Source: a bacterium (lineage in GTDB: Bacteria; Patescibacteriota; Minisyncoccia; Minisyncoccales; CG1-02-41-26). From it: 57,579 nucleotides of DNA. Location of the stretch: contig JAUSHZ010000016.1 in NCBI GenBank assembly GCA_030648255.1, positions 1-57,579 on the forward strand. Reading direction: 5' to 3'. A model generated the notes under the pieces. The model worked only from the letters and a program-made list of their open reading frames with translations, had not been told where the DNA came from and made no database searches. Positions 51,401-57,490 of this stretch are shown here, one piece after another. The position numbers and the translations under genes were made by a program. Position 1 is the stretch's first letter. Each line of letters begins with the position of its first letter.

Positions 51401-52038
51401 AGCGATTCTTTCTTTTTAAGAAACTGTGCCTCTTTATAGGAGCCGTCTTTTAACATAAAAAGATGGTTTGGGGTACATTTAATTTTTGCACCATTATCTA
51501 AAGTAACTTCAACTAATTCTGCTTGTTTTATTGTTAAGCGAGGTTTTTTAATTTCCGCGATACAAACCAAGCCTAATTTATTTACAGAATAAGTGTAGTT
51601 TTTTTTACCTGCTTGCCATTCACTAATTAAATCTTCAAATGCCAAGCTTCTGCCATCAGTTAATTTAACTTTTGTATCTTTTGTAAAACAGCCAAAATTG
51701 CCTTGGCCTTTAACCAACATATAGCGTAAAGAAAAATCTTGAGCCATTCTCACTAAAGAATCATAAACAGCAATATCTCCGTGCGGATGATATTTGCCAA
51801 GCACTTCTCCGGTGACCGACGCTGATTTTCTAAATTTAGCACTGGCTCGTAAGCCCATATCATACATAGCAAAAAGAATCCTGCGGTGAACCGGCTTCAG
51901 CCCATCTCGAACATCAGGCAAAGCCCTTGACACAATAACCGACATAGCATAATCCAAATAACAGTCCTTGATTTCATCAGTTATTTCTCTGTCTCTTATG
52001 TATCCAATTTCTTGTAATTGTTCTTCTTTTTCTGCCAT
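48367..52038 (-). CDS. gyrA: DNA gyrase subunit A precursor with intein
   Basis: 1223 residues; removing the 391-residue intein leaves 832, a normal GyrA. Winged-helix and tower region at the start (DYAMSVIVSRALPDVRDGLKPVHRRIL), the active-site Tyr in AASMRYTECKLS (residue 519 of the precursor, 128 after splicing), and a six-bladed C-terminal domain with the GyrA box-like IQKRGGQGVTGIE, which supports gyrase over topoisomerase IV. The final residues NDAPQERAEGEV are encoded by repeat copy B. gyrB is not in the window. A 116-codon frame of membrane protein lies just upstream. Confidence 0.95.
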   Translation of the reverse strand: MAEKEEQLQEIGYIRDREITDEIKDCYLDYAMSVIVSRALPDVRDGLKPVHRRILFAMYDMGLRASAKFRKSASVTGEVLGKYHPHGDIAVYDSLVRMAQDFSLRYMLVKGQGNFGCFTKDTKVKLTDGRSLAFEDLISEWQAGKKNYTYSVNKLGLVCIAEIKKPRLTIKQAELVEVTLDNGAKIKCTPNHLFMLKDGSYKEAQFLKKKESLMPLYEKTSEKTDRINRDGYTLIFQNKTEEWVPAHHLADNYNLTNKKYYKSNGRVRHHINFNKLDNSPDNIKRMQWGEHWKIHQQNASLLHQSEDYRQKIAKGREIFWANPINRQKNADRLSERNKKNWQDPIYREKMRISLSETNKDFMQKHPEKRKEIGERSTRTLKKLWQNPEYRSFMHEKIIKGNKNHLTNQTGKNKFLKICKEVMKNNDFLNQDIYLETRQKVYPYGCSPLWETGLSKYFQNNADLILQEINKNHKVISVRRLIEREDVFDLTVDSYHNFCLDAGVFVHNSIDGDGAASMRYTECKLSAIGEEMLSDIEKDTVNFRSNYDATRKEPAVLPSPVPQLLLNGSFGIAVGMATSIPPHNAGEVLEATIHLVDNPEATTEDLFQFVKGPDFPTGGIIYSKKEIISAYSQGKGPILTRGKAEIIENKKGMSQIIITEIPYQVQKSSLVIQFAKLVEDKRIDGVKDIRDESDREGMRMVIDLKKEAFPNKVLNALYKYTDLQKTFHLNMLALVDGIQPRVLSLADVLSFYLKHKQEVVVRRTKFDLMKAKERAHILEGLMIALKNIDEVIKTIRQSESKDVAHINLQKKFKLSAIQATAILEMRLQNLAKLERDKVEQELKAIMEKIKELLVILENPKKLKEVIKKELNEALEKYRDARRTKVVVGKLGEIGDEDLIPKEEAIIILTQGGFIKRFKPSVYKIQKRGGQGVTGIEVSDEDTVDHLTTGNTLDKLLFFSDSGKVFQCFVWEIPEMGRATKGRGLLNFLEISQNEKILSLIPYSKQEEIDTGKFLVLATKNGIIKKTELSAFKNVRKNGLLAIKLQPGDSLKSAKIIDKNDEIIMVSKFGQSIRFKNADVRPMGRGSSGVHGMRLAKNDEVITMDDIKPKIDAKNHLLIITENGYGKRTKLEEYRLQKRGGSGIKAAKITDKNGKIVFSKVLSEDDIDLIVISIKGQVIKSEIKTISVIGRASSGVRIMKLKSGDKVASAICLNDAPQERAEGEV
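50518..51690 (-). mobile_element. Intein with HNH homing endonuclease in gyrA
   Basis: 391 residues between GQGNFG and SIDGDGAAS. It begins with Cys (CFTKDTKVKL), has the block B TPNH motif (intein 73-76), and ends VFVHN before Ser, the usual splice residues. The centre carries an HNH-type nuclease (RVRHHINFNKLDNSPDNIKRMQWGEHWKIH, about 151-179) followed by three W-x-(D/N)-P-x-(Y/N)-R repeats (FWANPINR, NWQDPIYR, LWQNPEYR), like nuclease-associated modular DNA-binding repeats. No LAGLIDADG motif. Block F is DVFDLTVDSYHNFCLD. Confidence 0.9.
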
Positions 52039-52041
52039 AAA

Positions 52042-52374
52042 TTAATTAGTTGAAGTTGCTGTGCTGGTTGCTTGGGTTTGTTCTAAACTGTTCAGCGCCG
52101 AGCTCACGTCTGAAGTGCTTGCTGGGGAAGTGGTTGTGCCGACTAAATTTTCTATCATTTGGGTTATTTCTTGATTTGTTTGGTCAGTTATTTGTGCCGC
52201 TTCCTTGGCTTTATCAATAGCACCCAAAGTATTTAGCCCCAAGCCAACGTCAATGCCCTGACTAGCAAACTTATCCATTCTTGCTCTGGCATTATGGCCA
52301 ATAATAAAACCCAACGGCACCGCAATCACCAGCAAAACTACCCCCACCAAAATTATTTTCCAAATTTTCTCCAT
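52042..52374 (-). CDS. Single-helix membrane protein, unknown
   Basis: 110 residues from the ATG of EKIWKIILVG; a longer frame begins inside the upstream gene. One helix (IILVGVVLLVIAVPLGFIIG), an amphipathic helical region (IDKAKEAAQITDQTNQEITQMIENL), and a Ser/Thr/Ala-rich end (TSPASTSDVSS...QATSTATSTN), typical of exposed linkers. It lies 3 nt before gyrA and may be co-transcribed. Confidence 0.55.
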   Translation of the reverse strand: MEKIWKIILVGVVLLVIAVPLGFIIGHNARARMDKFASQGIDVGLGLNTLGAIDKAKEAAQITDQTNQEITQMIENLVGTTTSPASTSDVSSALNSLEQTQATSTATSTN

Positions 52375-52379
52375 AATTT

Positions 52380-52784
52380 TTAAATATTCCAAGGATTAAT
52401 CTTTATTAAAATAAAAAAGAAAATTACCATCGCCAGCAAGATAATAAAAAACATTTTTATAAAATTCCAAGAAACTGGCTTACTATATTCTTTTAGCGTT
52501 CTCTGCTCTGCTGATAAGTCGTTTCCTTGATAATACCTTGGCAAAGACAATAAAACCATACCACCAAAACCTCCCAAAGCAGCGAAGATTAGAAATTGGC
52601 TTATTGTTAATTCTTGAAAAGCCTTTACCCATGCAAAAACCACAAAAATTCCTAAACCAACTACATCTCCCGAGCTAAACCTATAGCCGCCTCCTTGGCT
52701 CGCCTGAAAAGCCGCCGCACCAAGGGTAAAAGAAGCGCCAAATATAAAAAATAATAATAACTTTAATATTTCTTTTCTATCCAT
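52380..52784 (-). CDS. Membrane protein, unknown
   Basis: 134 residues with a hydrophobic start that could be a signal peptide (KLLLFFIFGASFTLGAAAFQASQGG), two central helices (VVGLGIFVVFAWVKAF; SQFLIFAALGGFGGMVLLSLP) and a C-terminal helix (IKMFFIILLAMVIFFFILI). No family recognised. It overlaps the next gene slightly or abuts it, depending on start choice. Confidence 0.55.
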   Translation of the reverse strand: MDRKEILKLLLFFIFGASFTLGAAAFQASQGGGYRFSSGDVVGLGIFVVFAWVKAFQELTISQFLIFAALGGFGGMVLLSLPRYYQGNDLSAEQRTLKEYSKPVSWNFIKMFFIILLAMVIFFFILIKINPWNI

Positions 52785-52800
52785 ATTCTATTAACTTTCT

Positions 52801-53640
52801 CTACTTTAAAAACTTAAAAGTGGAAAGTGCTTTATCAAAAATATCTGCCACGCGAATTCCATCAATTAAATAACCAACCCCACTTTTAATAACATATGCC
52901 TGTGGCGCTGGATCGTTTTCACCTAAAGTATATTTATAACCCTGATACCCCCCGATTGTCATTTCTTGAATTTTGACTCCTTGCTTTATATTTTTGTTAA
53001 AACTCTCATAGCTATATTCAGCCTGAGGATTATCCATAACTGTCACCTTAAAAAATTGTTGCTCTATTGCTTTATTTAAAGCGTCTTCATTTTGCTCAAC
53101 AAAGTTCTGGGTGGCTTGCATATCTCCGCTATTCGATATCCTCTCAAATTCAGCCTCAAGCTGTTTTGATTCTTGTGACGGAAGGGCCTCAAAAACAACA
53201 CTGTTTGGTCCGAACCTATCAGAATTAATAGCCCAATTGCTTGGATATTTAATTTCGAAATTATACTTTTCGCTTGTATATGTTTTCCAGTTAGCTGTTT
53301 CACTAACCGCCACTTGTGATGGTTGCGATGGAATCTGTGCCTGGTTTTGGACAATTTCATTTGTAATTAGTGCTTGGTTTTGAATCTTGCTAACAAGCCT
53401 TTTTTCAAGGAAATAACTTCCAGCTTCAAATGCCCCATAGATAACCGCTTGTATCAAGAAACAAATCCAAGAAATTTTATTAGCCTGTTTTGCTTTTTGA
53501 GGATGGCTCTTGCGCCACATAAAATACATTACAGCCCCCGTAATAACTGGGTTAAGCAAACTAAATATCCAAGTAACAACCTTTTCTCTTTTATTTAAGA
53601 CCTCAACTGAAACCTCATTATTTGTATTTATATTATCCAT
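52801..53640 (-). CDS. Membrane protein with PsbP-like outer domain
   Basis: 279 residues. Two helices at the start (WIFSLLNPVITGAVMYFMW and ISWICFLIQAVIYGAFEAGSYF) are followed by a Gln-rich linker and an outer domain beginning ANWKTYTSEKYNFEIKYPSNWAI, ending FDKALSTFKFLK. These opening and closing phrases match the 230-residue protein at 38485-39177, so the two share the domain but differ in anchor. PsbP/LpqN-like folds are inferred from the W-x-x-Y-x-x-x-x-(Y/F)-x-F-x-(I/L)-x-Y-P pattern. Confidence 0.7.
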   Translation of the reverse strand: MDNINTNNEVSVEVLNKREKVVTWIFSLLNPVITGAVMYFMWRKSHPQKAKQANKISWICFLIQAVIYGAFEAGSYFLEKRLVSKIQNQALITNEIVQNQAQIPSQPSQVAVSETANWKTYTSEKYNFEIKYPSNWAINSDRFGPNSVVFEALPSQESKQLEAEFERISNSGDMQATQNFVEQNEDALNKAIEQQFFKVTVMDNPQAEYSYESFNKNIKQGVKIQEMTIGGYQGYKYTLGENDPAPQAYVIKSGVGYLIDGIRVADIFDKALSTFKFLK

Positions 53641-53651
53641 ATTGTTATTTT

Positions 53652-54026
53652 TTACTTAGTTAAAATTTTTATATAGTTAGATATTAGAAAAAATAATATC
53701 ACCCCCAAAATAACCAACAAAGCAATAATACTATATTTTACAAACCTTGAACTTTCTTTTTCTTTTTTAATAAATGGCAAAATAAAAGTATAAAAAATAA
53801 TGCCAACTAACCCCCCAATAACACCTACTAGTAGAAAACGCTCAATACCTGATTTCGCCAAGAGATTAATCGGACCAAGCAGGAAGAGAAGAATTGCATC
53901 CACCCAGCCAAAAGAAGAGCCACTAGCCTCATAAATATCTCCTTCAAAGCCAAGTGCCAACCAAGCACCTAAGATAAATACTACCGAATACTCAATAATT
54001 TTATTTTTTATTTTTATTTTATTCAT
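53652..54026 (-). CDS. Membrane protein, unknown
   Basis: 124 residues with four hydrophobic segments (about 12-25, 40-58, 65-88, 98-118) and basic loops (FIKKEKESSRFVKYS). No family recognised. It is 11 nt upstream of the PsbP-like gene and probably in its operon. Confidence 0.5.
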   Translation of the reverse strand: MNKIKIKNKIIEYSVVFILGAWLALGFEGDIYEASGSSFGWVDAILLFLLGPINLLAKSGIERFLLVGVIGGLVGIIFYTFILPFIKKEKESSRFVKYSIIALLVILGVILFFLISNYIKILTK

Positions 54027-54110
54027 TTCTTGATACTAACTCATAAAAATCTATATAGTGGTGCTATACAAAACTGTGTATATTTTGTAAAGTGTAGATG
54101 AACACCGTTT

Positions 54111-54773
54111 TTACGGGGTAAGTAAAATAATTTTCATTTCTTCGTCTTCTCCGGGTAAATCTTTTGAAGTTATTTTTGCTTTTGCTAATGGCTCAATGGC
54201 CTCACTGCCCATTTCTTTTAAAAATTTAGAAACCTCGTCAATCTCAACCTTCAGCCCTGGTATTTTATAATGCATAGGAATAACAATACCTGGCTCTACT
54301 TGACTGGTAATTTCTGCTGCGTCTTTTGCTCCAATAGTATAGGTGCCTCCAACCGGAATAAATAAAATGTCTATATTTCCCAAATCATCAACTTGTTGAC
54401 TTGTTAATTCTTTTTGGCCTAAATCGCTTAAAAAACCTATTTTCATTCCTTCAGCTTGCATAGTAAACATTATAACAGTGCCCCTTTCTTTGCCGTTACT
54501 ATTATCATGGAAAGCAGGAATGCCTTTTATAAAAACATCTTTTATTTCATACTCCCCGGGAGTGTCAATAATAAAAGGGCTGCCTCCAACTGCTTTGGCG
54601 TTTGCGTGGTCTTTATGGTTATGACTAACTAAAACAATATCCCCATCTGTCTTTGGAAATTTTAAACCAACAAAATCCGCTTCAAAAGGGTCGATAACAA
54701 TTTTGGTTTCCCCTTCCTTGCGATTTTTTACGCCAATTTCAAAAAATGATTGTCCATGCCAAACAATATTCAT
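54111..54773 (-). CDS. MBL-fold metal-dependent hydrolase (UlaG-like)
   Basis: 220 residues. NIVWHGQSFFEIG at the start, metal motif LVSHNHKDHANA near residue 50, IDTPGEYEIKDVFIKGIPAFHD near 72, then GFLSDLGQ and FIPVGGTYTIGAKDAAEITSQVEPGIVIPMHYK with the last metal His near 185. This is the lactonase/UPF0173-like branch of the metallo-beta-lactamase fold. Substrate unknown. A short hairpin (54102-54119) overlaps its stop. Starts 2 nt after the AbiEii-like gene. Confidence 0.85.
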   Translation of the reverse strand: MNIVWHGQSFFEIGVKNRKEGETKIVIDPFEADFVGLKFPKTDGDIVLVSHNHKDHANAKAVGGSPFIIDTPGEYEIKDVFIKGIPAFHDNSNGKERGTVIMFTMQAEGMKIGFLSDLGQKELTSQQVDDLGNIDILFIPVGGTYTIGAKDAAEITSQVEPGIVIPMHYKIPGLKVEIDEVSKFLKEMGSEAIEPLAKAKITSKDLPGEDEEMKIILLTP

Positions 54774-54774
54774 A

Positions 54775-55392
54775 TTACAATTTTAATTTTAATATTTCTT
54801 GCTCGAAAAATTTTTTCATTTGTTCTTTTGACGGCTCTAATTTTAAAAATTCTACTTCATTATTTTTTAATCCTTCTAGATACAATAATTGCTCTAAAAA
54901 CAACCTAAAATTAAAATCGGCTTTATATTTTTTCTCTGCTATTTCTCTAATTTCTTGCAAATTAACATATTTTTCTTTTAAAATAAAATACAAATCAAAG
55001 TAATCTTTTGTTGCTCCGCGAAAATTTAAAGCGTAAGCCTTCATTGCGGCAATTTCAGGAATTTGAGCAATTTTCAATTTTTTAAATTCTATTGGTTTTA
55101 ATAGCAATCCAAACTCATCTTGCACAAAATCTATTTTTACATCGTTAACCATTATGCTTAACTGTGTGGGTAATTTTAAGGAAGTAGAAACCTTAAACCC
55201 AAGAAACATTTTTTTCGCTTTATTAAATAACCCAGCAGGCAACTCTTTTTCAGTAAATAAATCAAAATCCACCGATAATCTATGCCCCATCTGCAAAGCT
55301 AAAGCTGTGCCACCAACTAAATAAAAATCCTTAAATTGGTTAAGAGATAGAAGAATTTCTTGTTGCTTGGATTTTAAAACCTCTATTTGCAT
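54775..55392 (-). CDS. AbiEii/AbiGii-type nucleotidyltransferase toxin-like protein
   Basis: 205 residues. The nucleotidyltransferase signature FYLVGGTALALQMGHRLSVDFDLFTE (G-G-T-A-L...R-x-S-x-D-x-D) is near residue 24, followed by VDVKIDFVQDEFG-like strand and IPEIAAMKAYALNFRGATKDYFDLYFILKEK near 120, as in AbiEii family members. Such toxins modify tRNA or GTP-binding targets. It overlaps the upstream DUF6922-like gene by 53 nt, suggesting a paired unit with that gene as possible antitoxin. Confidence 0.8.
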   Translation of the reverse strand: MQIEVLKSKQQEILLSLNQFKDFYLVGGTALALQMGHRLSVDFDLFTEKELPAGLFNKAKKMFLGFKVSTSLKLPTQLSIMVNDVKIDFVQDEFGLLLKPIEFKKLKIAQIPEIAAMKAYALNFRGATKDYFDLYFILKEKYVNLQEIREIAEKKYKADFNFRLFLEQLLYLEGLKNNEVEFLKLEPSKEQMKKFFEQEILKLKL

Positions 55393-55669
55393 ACTTCATT
55401 TTTTTTATACCCAAAATTAAACTAATTAAATGCAATGCTCGGTAATTCCTAAATTCGCTTACGGGAATTTCTTCAATAATATTTTTAAGTTTCTTTATTC
55501 CATAAAAACTGGCCAGCCATTGCCATTGTTTCCAGCTTCCATAATTCAAAGTATTTACGATAATTCTTTCGTAGTTTTCGTCAGGATCTATTTTTTTAAA
55601 ATTATATCCCCACATTACGGCCTTAAAATCCTGTGGCAATTTTATTTTCGCAGTTTTTACTTTCTGCAT
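55340..55669 (-). CDS. DUF6922-like small protein, possible antitoxin
   Basis: 109 residues. LPQDFKAVMWGYNFKKIDPDENYERIIVNTLNYGSWKQWQWLASFYGIKKLKNIIEE follows the DUF6922 pattern (L-x-x-x-x-W-x-(Y/F)-x-F-x-x-(L/I)...I-x-x-x-L-x-x-G-x-x-x-x-(L/I)-x-W-L). It is directly upstream of, and overlaps, the AbiEii-like gene and is 14 nt after the RT gene's stop. Antitoxin function is inferred from position. Confidence 0.65.
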   Translation of the reverse strand: MQKVKTAKIKLPQDFKAVMWGYNFKKIDPDENYERIIVNTLNYGSWKQWQWLASFYGIKKLKNIIEEIPVSEFRNYRALHLISLILGIKKMKYANRGFKIQATRNSSIS

Positions 55670-55683
55670 ATATTTTTATCTTA

Positions 55684-56712
55684 TCAAAATACATCCCCCC
55701 TTGCAATAACAGCTTTTCGCAAATTATAACCATTGCAGTGTTTTAAAATTCCCAAATATGATTGCAGTATTTGGTTAAAAGATTTTTTTGACAATTCACC
55801 CGCTTCCATTTGCTCTTTTTTAGCTTTCAACTTAGAAAACATTCTTTTCTTTGTTTTAACTCTTAAAATTCTATAACGCGGAAAACTAACATATCCCAAA
55901 AAATCAACTCCTTGATAATATTTTTTAATTTTTGTCTTTTCCTGGTGTAAGTTTAGCTTTAAGTTTTCTTTTAAAAAATTGCTAATCTGCGGGATTAAAT
56001 CTGTTAAAAATTTTTCGGTTTCTGACAGAATAATAAAATCGTCGCAATAGCGGATATAATATTTTAATCGCAACTTATGTTTAATAAACTGGTCAAATTG
56101 GTTTAAATAGATATTAGCAAAAAGCTGGCTGGTTATATTTCCCAAAGGCAAGCCAATGCCTGGCGAGACAGAAAAACTGCTGATAATTTCACTTAACAAC
56201 CAAAGCACTTTTTCATCTTTAATTTTCTTTTTCAGTAATGCTAATAAAATTTTATGGTCAATAGAATCAAAAAACTTTTTAATATCGCATTGCAAAACAA
56301 AACAATTTTGCGTATTATTTTGGCTAATCTTAAAAGCAAATTTTCGCAAGCGATTTACCGCCTTATGTGTCCCCTTATAATCGCGGCAAGAATATGAATC
56401 CGCAATAAATGTCTCATCAAAAACTGGATATAACGCCCTAAAAATCGCATGGTGCAAAACCCTGTCTTTCACTGTTGCTTTATGAATTTTTCTCGGCTTA
56501 GGGTCGTTTATTTTAAAAGCTTGATACTGGCTATGCTTGTATGTTAAATTTACTAAGTCAAAATGCAAGTCAAAAATGTTGTCCATTAAACGCAAAGAAA
56601 ATTCCTGAACATCTTTTTTATTTTTCTTGCCACTGATAAACTCTTTCCACGCCTCTAAAAGGTTTTCAACGCTAATAACATCTTCAAGTTTATGAATCAA
56701 TTGAATTTTCAT
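55684..56712 (-). CDS. Diversity-generating retroelement reverse transcriptase
   Basis: 342 residues. RT motifs in order: KATVKDRVLHHAIFRALYPVFDETFIADSYSCRDYKGTHKAV (motifs 1-2, near 78-118), VLQCDIKKFFDSIDH (metal Asp143, motif 3), GIGLPLGNITSQLFANIYLNQFDQFIKH (motif 4, LGNITSQ 190-196), YYIRYCDDFIIL (YCDD 222-225), and NLHQEKTKIKKYYQGVDFLGY. The (L/I)GxxxSQ form of motif 4 is the DGR hallmark, differing from QGxxxSP of group II introns and retrons. No maturase or endonuclease domain. The ATG overlaps the avd start by 21 nt on opposite strands. The template lies upstream on the same strand (57080-57222). Confidence 0.9.
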   Translation of the reverse strand: MKIQLIHKLEDVISVENLLEAWKEFISGKKNKKDVQEFSLRLMDNIFDLHFDLVNLTYKHSQYQAFKINDPKPRKIHKATVKDRVLHHAIFRALYPVFDETFIADSYSCRDYKGTHKAVNRLRKFAFKISQNNTQNCFVLQCDIKKFFDSIDHKILLALLKKKIKDEKVLWLLSEIISSFSVSPGIGLPLGNITSQLFANIYLNQFDQFIKHKLRLKYYIRYCDDFIILSETEKFLTDLIPQISNFLKENLKLNLHQEKTKIKKYYQGVDFLGYVSFPRYRILRVKTKKRMFSKLKAKKEQMEAGELSKKSFNQILQSYLGILKHCNGYNLRKAVIARGDVF

Positions 56713-57093
56713 AATCAGCTAATTCCTCTACTCCAAAAAGCTAAAGATATTTATTTGCTATGGTACAACTATTACAAAATTATACCCAAGGAACATAGAT
56801 ATACTTTGGGGCAAAAAGTGGATAAATTTTTGCTGGAAATAATTGAAGCTATTTCTATTGCCAGCTTTCTGAAGCGAGAAGAAAAATTACCGTATGTTCG
56901 GCTGGCTATTAGAAAAACCGATATTTTAAAAATATTTCTTTTAATACTCTGGGAAACCAAATCCTTGGATAACAGCAAGTATATCCAAATTTCTGAAAAA
57001 TTAAACGAAATTGGAAAAATGTTAGGGGGATGGAATGGCAATTTAAGCGCGCCAAAAGAAAACTCCTCCAATAAATCAGAGGGGGAGAAATAA
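56692..57093 (+). CDS. avd: DGR accessory variability determinant, four-helix bundle
   Basis: 133 residues. LIPLLQKAKDIYLLWYNYYKIIPKEHRYTLGQKVDKFLLEIIEAISIASFLKREEKLPYVRLAIRKTDILKIFLLILWETKSLDNSKYIQISEKLNEIGKMLGGWNGNL follows the Avd/four-helix-bundle family closely. In other DGRs Avd forms a pentamer that binds the RT and the template RNA. It is encoded opposite to the RT, with overlapping starts, and its 3' end runs antisense into the template repeat. Confidence 0.88.
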   Translation: MNQLNFHNQLIPLLQKAKDIYLLWYNYYKIIPKEHRYTLGQKVDKFLLEIIEAISIASFLKREEKLPYVRLAIRKTDILKIFLLILWETKSLDNSKYIQISEKLNEIGKMLGGWNGNLSAPKENSSNKSEGEK

Positions 57094-57222
57094 AGAGAGT
57101 TGCACAGCCAACGGAGGGGTAGTAAGCATTCCAATTGTTGTCGAGCCAGTTGTAGTTCCAATTCCAATTGCCATCGTCGTTCCGATACAAGTAGAGAATG
57201 CTGCGATTGCCGTTGGGACTGC
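57080..57222 (-). repeat. DGR template repeat (TR)
   Basis: Read on the minus strand the segment would encode RSPNGNRSILYLYRN, DDGNWNWNYNW, LDNNWNAYY and PSVGCATLFISPP, the asparagine-rich (AAC/AAT) pattern of a template for a C-type-lectin-fold variable region. No ligand-binding domain or signal precedes it, and the frame runs on antisense through avd, so it is the template rather than a target gene. No matching variable repeat was seen elsewhere in the window. Exact borders are estimated. Confidence 0.78.
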
Positions 57223-57358
57223 GAAGAATTGTATAAAATATTTTCTGCGCCACCACCCTTTGAATACTCTTAGGGCTGAATTTTATTCGTGATATAAAAT
57301 CACATAATATTTTATACCAAGTATCTTCATTTTTTGAAGTTTCTACACACATCTCTCT

Positions 57359-57432
57359 ATCCAAAACCGTAATCGTGGATATTCTCAATGTATGGATACT
57401 GGTTTCGGTAGCGAGAAACCGTAATCGCTCGC
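57359..57432. other. Twin hairpins with identical 12-nt loops beside the DGR template
   Basis: On the plus strand ATCCA-AAACCGTAATCG-TGGAT (57359-57380) and GCGAG-AAACCGTAATCG-CTCGC (57411-57432). The 12-nt loops are identical while the 5-bp stems differ completely but stay fully paired. GGTTTC/GAAACC offers a competing pairing between them. The region lies between the IS30 end and the DGR template, outside any gene. Confidence 0.6.
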
Positions 57433-57454
57433 ATATTTACCCTGAATTCCAGTT

Positions 57455-57471
57455 TGAAACCGAACACTTGG
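57455..57471 (+). repeat. Terminal inverted repeat of IS30-type element (5' end)
   Basis: TGAAACCGAACACTTGG, the exact reverse complement of 160-176. It marks the outer left end of an IS30-type element that continues past the window. Confidence 0.85.
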
Positions 57472-57488
57472 CGATATAGAATATCGCC
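57470..57488. promoter_or_regulatory. Palindrome before the transposase start
   Basis: GGCGATAT-AGA-ATATCGCC, an 8-bp perfect dyad that ends three bases before the ATG (57491). It may be a transposase or repressor site, or a hairpin that hides the start codon in read-through transcripts. Confidence 0.5.
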
Positions 57489-57490
57489 AT

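Noticed and set aside
54102-54119. Third copy of the dispersed ACCCCGT repeat at the MBL-hydrolase stop
   Set aside because: Only a short ACCCCGT/ACGGTGT hairpin is present and the conserved repeat ends are missing.
56909-57388. 159-codon minus-strand frame covering the DGR template, as a target protein gene
   Set aside because: It has no receptor or ligand-binding domain before the variable stretch and continues antisense through avd. It is better read as the template region.
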